Source of the DNA: a bacterium
GTDB lineage: Bacteria; Planctomycetota; B15-G4; JADJEK01
Direction: 5' to 3'
DNA: 9,838 nt
Assembly: GCA_030428825.1 (NCBI GenBank)
Contig: JAUIEL010000217.1
Coordinates: 1-9,838 of the forward strand
Made by a program: the position numbers and the translations under genes
Shown: positions 5,529 through 9,838 of the stretch, piece by piece
How the letters are laid out: each line of letters begins with the position of its first letter
Numbering within the stretch: position 1 is the stretch's first letter
Notes under the pieces: model-generated
Told to the model about the DNA's origin: nothing
Databases searched by the model: none
The model's input: the letters and a program-made list of their open reading frames with translations, nothing else

Positions 5529-6679
5529 GACCGCTCCTCGTCCCGGGGGCGTTCCTGGCCGCGCTCGCGCTGCGAACGAAGGGGTGGCGGGACCTCCCGC
5601 CGACGGCGGCGGAGGCGACGGACGCCTGGCGGGGTCTCGTCGACCCGACACTCGGCGGCGGGTTCGAGACGGGACGGCTGGTCGCCGCCGTCGCGGGAGC
5701 GCTGGCGGTCGCGGTCGTCGTGCTCGCGTTCACGCGGCGGGACCGATCGCCGGCGGGGACGAGCGTCGCGCTGGCCGTGGCCGGCCTCTCGCTCCTCGAC
5801 CCGCTCGGTCTCGCGGCCGGACGCGAGGCCGGACCGGGCGCGTTCGTGCAGCTCGCGGCGGCGTTCGCGGCCCTGCTCGCGCTGGCGCCCCCACCGACGC
5901 TCCTCGGCCGCGGTCTCTTGGCCGGGCTCGGCGTGATCCCGCTGGTCGCGGCGCTCCCCGTGGCCCCGTCGCCCGTCTCCTCCCTGCCGGCCGATCCGAC
6001 GGTCGCGGCCTGGGCCGACCTCGCGGGGGCGATCCCCGGGGGCGCGCTCCTCCTGCTGCACCACCTCGGCTACGCGCTCGTCCCGCTCGCGCTGGCGGGG
6101 CTCGCCCGTCGGCCCGGCCTGCGACTCGGTCTCGGCGTCCTCGCCGGCGTCGCCCTCGGGTCGGTCCTCGATCAGGGAGCGTTGCACCGCCTGTCGGTCG
6201 CGGCCGCGGCCTCGCCGTTCGCGCTGGCGCTGGCGGGCCTCGCGCTCGAGCGCCTCGCCGAGAGCGAGCGCGGCGGCCGGGCGGTCCTCGGGGTCGCCGC
6301 GCTCGTGGCGGCGGTGAACGCGCCGACGTTCGTCTCCGACGTCCGGTCGGGACAGCGGTTCCCGTGGCCGATCGCGCTGAAGCGGCTCGACGACGGCGGC
6401 GGCCCGATCCACACGACGCTCCCCGCCCCGCTCCGCCGCGACACCGACCGCCAGGTCCTCCCGCTCCCCGACGACGAGGCGGCGCTCGCCGCGCTGCTCG
6501 ACGCCGGGGGCGCGACGCTCCTGATCCCGGTCGAGGGCGGACGCGCGTGGGCGGCGGCGACGGACGACCTGCTCGCCACGATCGAGCGGCGGCGACTCGC
6601 CACGTTCGAGGTGCGGGTGAAGCGGTTCGACCTCTACCGGTTCGAGGTCCGCGCGTTCATCTTCCCGCCCCGGCGCTGA
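5525..6679 (+). CDS. Polytopic membrane protein, GT-C glycosyltransferase-like, with a soluble C-terminal domain
   Basis: The protein has 384 residues. About eight hydrophobic segments occupy residues 1-260, and a non-hydrophobic domain of about 120 residues follows (262-384). The layout of a short first segment, a loop with an acidic residue (Glu30 in PPTAAEATDAW), and LSLLDPLGLAAGREAGPGAF (88-107) recalls GT-C/PMT-type transferases, where a loop-1 Asp/Glu is catalytic and an SxExRxY-type motif follows the second paired segment. Several usual motifs are missing, so it may be inactive or of another family. The C-terminal part has an α/β pattern (AALAALLDAGGATLLIPVEG at 319-338), like the soluble tails of such enzymes. 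The start ATG overlaps the previous stop (ATGA). GGAGGG directly abuts the ATG, too close for normal use, so coupling is likely. Its 3' end overlaps the opposing gene by 23 bp. Confidence 0.7.
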   Translation: MRPLLVPGAFLAALALRTKGWRDLPPTAAEATDAWRGLVDPTLGGGFETGRLVAAVAGALAVAVVVLAFTRRDRSPAGTSVALAVAGLSLLDPLGLAAGREAGPGAFVQLAAAFAALLALAPPPTLLGRGLLAGLGVIPLVAALPVAPSPVSSLPADPTVAAWADLAGAIPGGALLLLHHLGYALVPLALAGLARRPGLRLGLGVLAGVALGSVLDQGALHRLSVAAAASPFALALAGLALERLAESERGGRAVLGVAALVAAVNAPTFVSDVRSGQRFPWPIALKRLDDGGGPIHTTLPAPLRRDTDRQVLPLPDDEAALAALLDAGGATLLIPVEGGRAWAAATDDLLATIERRRLATFEVRVKRFDLYRFEVRAFIFPPRR

Positions 6680-8315
6680 GGGGCGGGGCGCCGGCGAGCC
6701 GCAGGAGCGCCTCCAGGCGGGGCGCGTCCGGAGCGGCGGACCGGACGGCGGCGGCGATCTCCGCCACCTCGCCCTCGTTCCGCCCGTGGAGCAGGTCGAG
6801 GAGCGCCGCCTCCAGCTCGCCCTGCCGGGGATCGCGGGGGTGGTCGACGACCGAGCGGGCGAGCGTCGTCCCCGCCGCGGCGACGTCGCCCTTCGTCGCG
6901 AGGGCGCGGGCGGCGTACAGGTCGAGCGAGAGGTCGAACAGCTGCTCGCTCTCTCGCAGGGTCGCCGTCGGGTACGGGAGCGGACGGAGGCCGGTGAAGA
7001 GGAGCCACGCGCCGCCGACGATCGCGACGCCGGTCAGCATGCGGCGCCCCTCGCCCGGATCGAACAGTCGGGCGAGGCCGACCCCTCCCGCGGCGGCGAG
7101 GAACGGCGCCGCCGGCAGGCGGTATCGCTCCGTCACGTAGAACGCGAGGAGGAGCAGGACCGTCACCGCGACCGGGAGGGCGAGCGGGCCCCGTGGACGA
7201 GACGAACGCGTGAACAGCCCGGCGAGCCCGAGAACCAGGAGGAGGGGGAACGGGACGAACCGCCCGGGGAGGAGATCGAAGCGTTCGCGCTCGCGGTGCA
7301 GCGAGTAGTTGTCGTTCACCGGATACGCGTCGACCGCGAACCGGAGCTTGTCGATCTCGCGCCGGGTGGCCGCGGCCGGGTCCGCCTTAAGGAAGCCGAT
7401 CGCGGTCCGGTACGAATGGTCGCGCTGCTCGGCGGGGGACGGCTCGCGGCCGAGGTGCGCCCGGGCGAGCGCGCGCTCGACGGCGCGTTCGTTCCCCACG
7501 CCGTCCGGGTACCCCGGCGGGAGGTCGTAGATCCCGCGCGCGCCGGGGTGGTTCCCGACCAGGAAGGTGTGCCCTTCGGAGTAGTTGACCGGGATCCAGT
7601 CGCCCGACGCCTCGTGGTTCCGGACCGCGGTCGCCGCGACCGGCAGGAGCGCGCCGACGAGGATCGCCGCCCGACCCGGCCAGGTGGCGCGGCCGCGCGG
7701 CAGGAACGCGACGAGGACCAGGAAGACGAGGTTCGCGGCCCGGGCGAGCGCGGAGACGCCGAGCAGGAGCCCGGCCGCGAACCCGAGCGCGACGCCGCCC
7801 CCCCGACGCGCCAGCCGGTCGAGGAGGACGAACGCGGCCGACGTCAGCGCGAGCGACGGGAGCGTGTCGAGGAGCTTCGTCTGGTGGAACGCGAACGGGG
7901 CGTAGCCGAGCAGCAGGAGGCCGGCCGCGAGCCCTCCCCACGCCCCCGCCCGGGCGTGGGCGAGGAGGAACGCCGCCGCCAGCGTGACGAGCCCGAGGAG
8001 GACCTGCAATCGCCGGTGAAGCGCCGCGCCGGCCTCGGTGTCGGCGTCGAGTCGCGCGAGCAGCCAGGGCGTGACCGGCGGCTTGTAGAACGCGCCCGGC
8101 GACTCCTCCGGCCCGCCGGCGGACGTCCCGAAGTGGCGGCGCGCCTCCTCGAGGTGGACGAGCGAGTCGCCGTACGGCGCGCGCGCGAGCGGCTCGGTCG
8201 CCTCGAACGCGCGGACGTCGTGGAGGCCGAGCGCGGCGGCCGCGGCGAGGAGGAGGACGAGCGCGATCGCGCCCGCGAGCGGTCCGCCGGCCGGGGGCGC
8301 CGCGGCGTCAGCCAC
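6657..8315 (-). CDS. GT-C family glycosyltransferase (PMT/ArnT-like) with a helical C-terminal tail
   Basis: The protein has 552 residues. It is a polytopic enzyme of the dolichyl-phosphate-mannose mannosyltransferase type, expected to move a sugar from a lipid-linked donor on the outer face of the inner membrane. Visible marks are Asp50 in PYGDSLVHLEEA (47-58), the likely catalytic loop-1 acid; FYKPPVTPWLLA (76-87), the family's PP-P segment; VRNHEASGDW (231-240) with NYSEGHTFLVGNHPGARG (244-261); and VTERYRLPAAPFL (394-406) near the last membrane segments. Residues 455-552 are Ala/Leu-rich helices, TPR-like but too degenerate to count repeats. The start is a GTG at 8315 overlapping the stop of the BtuF-like gene (GTGGCTGA, 8 bp), with no clear ribosome binding site, so coupling is likely. 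The tail overlaps the convergent gene by 23 bp. The acceptor substrate is unknown. Confidence 0.85.
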   Translation of the reverse strand: MADAAAPPAGGPLAGAIALVLLLAAAAALGLHDVRAFEATEPLARAPYGDSLVHLEEARRHFGTSAGGPEESPGAFYKPPVTPWLLARLDADTEAGAALHRRLQVLLGLVTLAAAFLLAHARAGAWGGLAAGLLLLGYAPFAFHQTKLLDTLPSLALTSAAFVLLDRLARRGGGVALGFAAGLLLGVSALARAANLVFLVLVAFLPRGRATWPGRAAILVGALLPVAATAVRNHEASGDWIPVNYSEGHTFLVGNHPGARGIYDLPPGYPDGVGNERAVERALARAHLGREPSPAEQRDHSYRTAIGFLKADPAAATRREIDKLRFAVDAYPVNDNYSLHRERERFDLLPGRFVPFPLLLVLGLAGLFTRSSRPRGPLALPVAVTVLLLLAFYVTERYRLPAAPFLAAAGGVGLARLFDPGEGRRMLTGVAIVGGAWLLFTGLRPLPYPTATLRESEQLFDLSLDLYAARALATKGDVAAAGTTLARSVVDHPRDPRQGELEAALLDLLHGRNEGEVAEIAAAVRSAAPDAPRLEALLRLAGAPPLSAGAGR

Positions 8316-9264
8316 CGATCGGGACGACGTCGCCGCTCGCGGTCAGCCTCACCACCGCGTCCGCGTACCGCCGGCGGAACCCCGGGAAGAGCGACGGATG
8401 GACGCACGAGGCGAGGAGCTCGAGCGAGTCGACGAGGCGCGGGCCGGGGCGGTTGAAGTAGGCGTTCCCGTCGGCGACGTAGACCCGGCCGGCGGCCACG
8501 GCGGGCCACGAGTCCCACGGGAGGACGCGCTTCAGCACGTCGACCTCCTCGAGCGCGCGCGCGAGCGAGAAACCGCAGGGCTTCACCAGCACGACGTCGG
8601 GGCGGAGCCGTTCGAGCGCGCGCGGCGACGGAGACGGGGCGCCCTCTCCCGCGCGCGCGCCGACCGCGATCCCGTTCGCGGCCTCGATGAGATCCGGCAT
8701 CCAGGTCCCGCCGAGCATCACCGGCTCGATCCACTCGATCGTGACGACGCGGGGCCGGGAGGCGGCGTTCGACGCCATCCGACGGACCGCGTCCGCGCGC
8801 GCCTGGAGCGAACGCCGGAGGGCGACCGCCTCGTCCTTCCGCCCGACCGCGCGGCCGACGCGGACGACGTCGTCGAGGACGTCGGAGAAGCGCGTCGGGC
8901 CGAGCGTGACGACGTCGACCAGTCGGTCGGCCATCGAGGAGACCGCGCGCGCGACGTCGGCCGCGGAGACCGCGCAGACCTCGCACAGGTCCTGGGTGAC
9001 GACGACGTCGGGACGCAGCTCGCGCAGGAGTGCGGCGTCGACCTCGTACATCGAGACCAGGTCGCACGCCGCCGAACGGACCGAGGCGTCGATCTCCTGG
9101 CTGGAGCCGACGGACGCGCACCGGGCCTTCGTCAGGGCGGGGAGGCCGACGACCTCGGGCGGGTGGTCGCACTCGTGGGAGACGCCGACGAGGCGGTCGA
9201 ACGCACCGACCGCGCAAACGATCTCGGTCGCCGACGGGAGGAGCGAGACGACCCGGCGGGTCAT
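8308..9264 (-). CDS. BtuF-like cobalamin-binding protein without a signal peptide
   Basis: The protein has 318 residues of the BtuF/FepB-type ABC substrate-binding superfamily (COG0614-like). It starts directly with RRVVSLLPSATEIVCAVG, the first strand of the fold, so there is no signal peptide or lipobox and it should stay in the cytoplasm. Motifs typical of this leaderless cobalamin-binding group are SHECDHP (29-35), TQDLCEVCAVS (90-100), EWIEPVMLGGTWMPDLIE (167-184) and FNRPGPRLVDSLELLA (270-285). The ATG at 9264 shares an ATGA overlap with the adenosyltransferase gene. Upstream in-frame starts would add an Arg/Pro-rich stretch read from inside that gene and are rejected. No BtuC or BtuD is present in the window. 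The pairing suggests a role in handling or delivering corrinoid next to its adenosylation; the exact role is unproven. Confidence 0.85.
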   Translation of the reverse strand: MTRRVVSLLPSATEIVCAVGAFDRLVGVSHECDHPPEVVGLPALTKARCASVGSSQEIDASVRSAACDLVSMYEVDAALLRELRPDVVVTQDLCEVCAVSAADVARAVSSMADRLVDVVTLGPTRFSDVLDDVVRVGRAVGRKDEAVALRRSLQARADAVRRMASNAASRPRVVTIEWIEPVMLGGTWMPDLIEAANGIAVGARAGEGAPSPSPRALERLRPDVVLVKPCGFSLARALEEVDVLKRVLPWDSWPAVAAGRVYVADGNAYFNRPGPRLVDSLELLASCVHPSLFPGFRRRYADAVVRLTASGDVVPIGG

Positions 9265-9824
9265 GCGCGGCTGTCCCAGCAGACGTCGGACCGCCCGCGC
9301 CGAGCGTTCTCGACCCGGCAGAGAACGAATAGGAGGTCGGAGAGCCGGTTCAGGTACCGGATCGACGCGGGGGCCACGGTCTCGGCGCGGGAGAGCTCGA
9401 CGACCTGCCGCTCGGCCCGCCGACAGACGCACCGCGCGACGTGCAGATGCGCGGCGCCGATCGACCCGCCCGGGAGGATGAAGTTCTCGAGCGGAGGGAG
9501 CTCGTCGGTGAAGCGGTCGAGGTGCGCCTCGAGGGAGTCGACGTGCCGCTCTTCGACGACCGGGAGCTCGATCCCCTGTCGCTCGTCCTCGGGAAAGCAG
9601 AGCGCGGAGCCGAGATGGAACAGCTCGTTCTGGATCGGGCGGACGACCGCCGCGACGTCCTCGTGCAGGCCGGCGGCGATCGCGACGCCGATCGCGGAGT
9701 TCGTCTCGTCGACGGTTCCGTACGCCTCGATCCGGAGGTGGTCCTTCGGGACGCGCCGGCCCGAACCGAGGCTGGTCGTCCCGTCGTCGCCGGTCTTCGT
9801 GTAGATGCGCGTGAGGCGTGGCAT
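9261..9824 (-). CDS. Cob(I)alamin adenosyltransferase, PduO type
   Basis: The protein has 187 residues, the normal length for a PduO-type corrinoid adenosyltransferase, which transfers the adenosyl group of ATP to cob(I)alamin to make adenosylcobalamin. The family marks are all present: YTKTGDDGTTSLG (8-20, ATP-binding N-terminus), YGTVDETNSAIG (35-46), NFILPGGS (114-121), HVARCVCRRAERQ (128-140, with the RxxxRRxER arginines) and YLNRLSDLLFVLCR (157-170). It is therefore probably active. The start is the ATG at 9824; only 14 bases remain to the window edge, and the ribosome binding site is unclear. It is the first visible gene of the minus-strand cluster, overlapping the BtuF-like gene by 4 bp. 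Whether more genes lie upstream cannot be seen. Confidence 0.95.
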   Translation of the reverse strand: MPRLTRIYTKTGDDGTTSLGSGRRVPKDHLRIEAYGTVDETNSAIGVAIAAGLHEDVAAVVRPIQNELFHLGSALCFPEDERQGIELPVVEERHVDSLEAHLDRFTDELPPLENFILPGGSIGAAHLHVARCVCRRAERQVVELSRAETVAPASIRYLNRLSDLLFVLCRVENARRGRSDVCWDSRA

Positions 9825-9838
9825 GGCGTCATGTTACC

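Noticed and set aside
2994..5651. An 885-codon minus-strand open frame
   Set aside because: Only its last 136 codons read as a protein. The rest is antisense to the RNase HII-like and lipoprotein genes and is Arg/Glu-rich filler typical of GC-rich DNA.
6786..8456. A 556-codon plus-strand open frame rich in Glu and Arg
   Set aside because: It is antisense to the GT-C gene, which has clear family motifs.

Overview
The window is very GC-rich and looks bacterial. A prolipoprotein diacylglyceryl transferase, a protein with a signal peptide, a protein with a lipobox and many tightly packed overlapping genes fit a diderm-type, probably environmental lineage. The secreted β-propeller, the LVIVD-type lipoprotein, the long RNase HII-like protein and the Lgt variant vaguely suggest Planctomycetota or a neighbouring phylum. 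That is an impression from protein style, not a demonstrated placement. No rRNA, tRNA, CRISPR array or recognisable transposase is present.

Layout. Positions 1-2239 are the unusual part. One gene for a secreted β-propeller protein (405-1631) stands alone between two copies of a noncoding repeat of about 290 bp in inverted orientation (22-312 on +, 1669-1966 on -). Outside two short segments the aligned core of the copies is about 96% identical by hand count. Those two segments differ almost completely between copies, yet within each copy they are perfectly complementary to each other (62-75 with 171-184; 1795-1816 with 1907-1928). This is the pattern expected of a stem whose pairing is maintained while its sequence changes. 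A second, smaller hairpin in each copy (261-306; 1676-1722) has one compensatory base-pair change, and a polypyrimidine tract follows it in the repeat's own orientation. A third inverted repeat (1977-2047) lies next to the right copy only. I regard this as a candidate undescribed structured RNA or palindromic dispersed element.

From 2240 on the sequence is compact and protein-coding. lgt (+) runs tail-to-tail into a small pseudo-receiver protein (-), with a 68-bp overlap. A plus-strand cluster follows: an RNase HII-like protein, a lipoprotein with LVIVD-type propeller repeats, and a polytopic GT-C-like membrane protein. It converges, with a 23-bp overlap, on a minus-strand cluster read from the right edge: PduO-type cob(I)alamin adenosyltransferase, a leaderless BtuF-like cobalamin-binding protein, and a GT-C glycosyltransferase with a helical C-terminal tail. 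All three minus-strand genes overlap by 4-8 bp, so translational coupling is likely.

How the genes fit together. Lgt would lipidate the LAAC-lipobox protein encoded 1.4 kb downstream. The PduO/BtuF-like pair points to adenosylcobalamin formation and handling. The two membrane GT-C-type proteins suggest envelope glycan or glycolipid work, with unknown substrates. Nothing in the sequence ties the left-hand repeat system to these functions.
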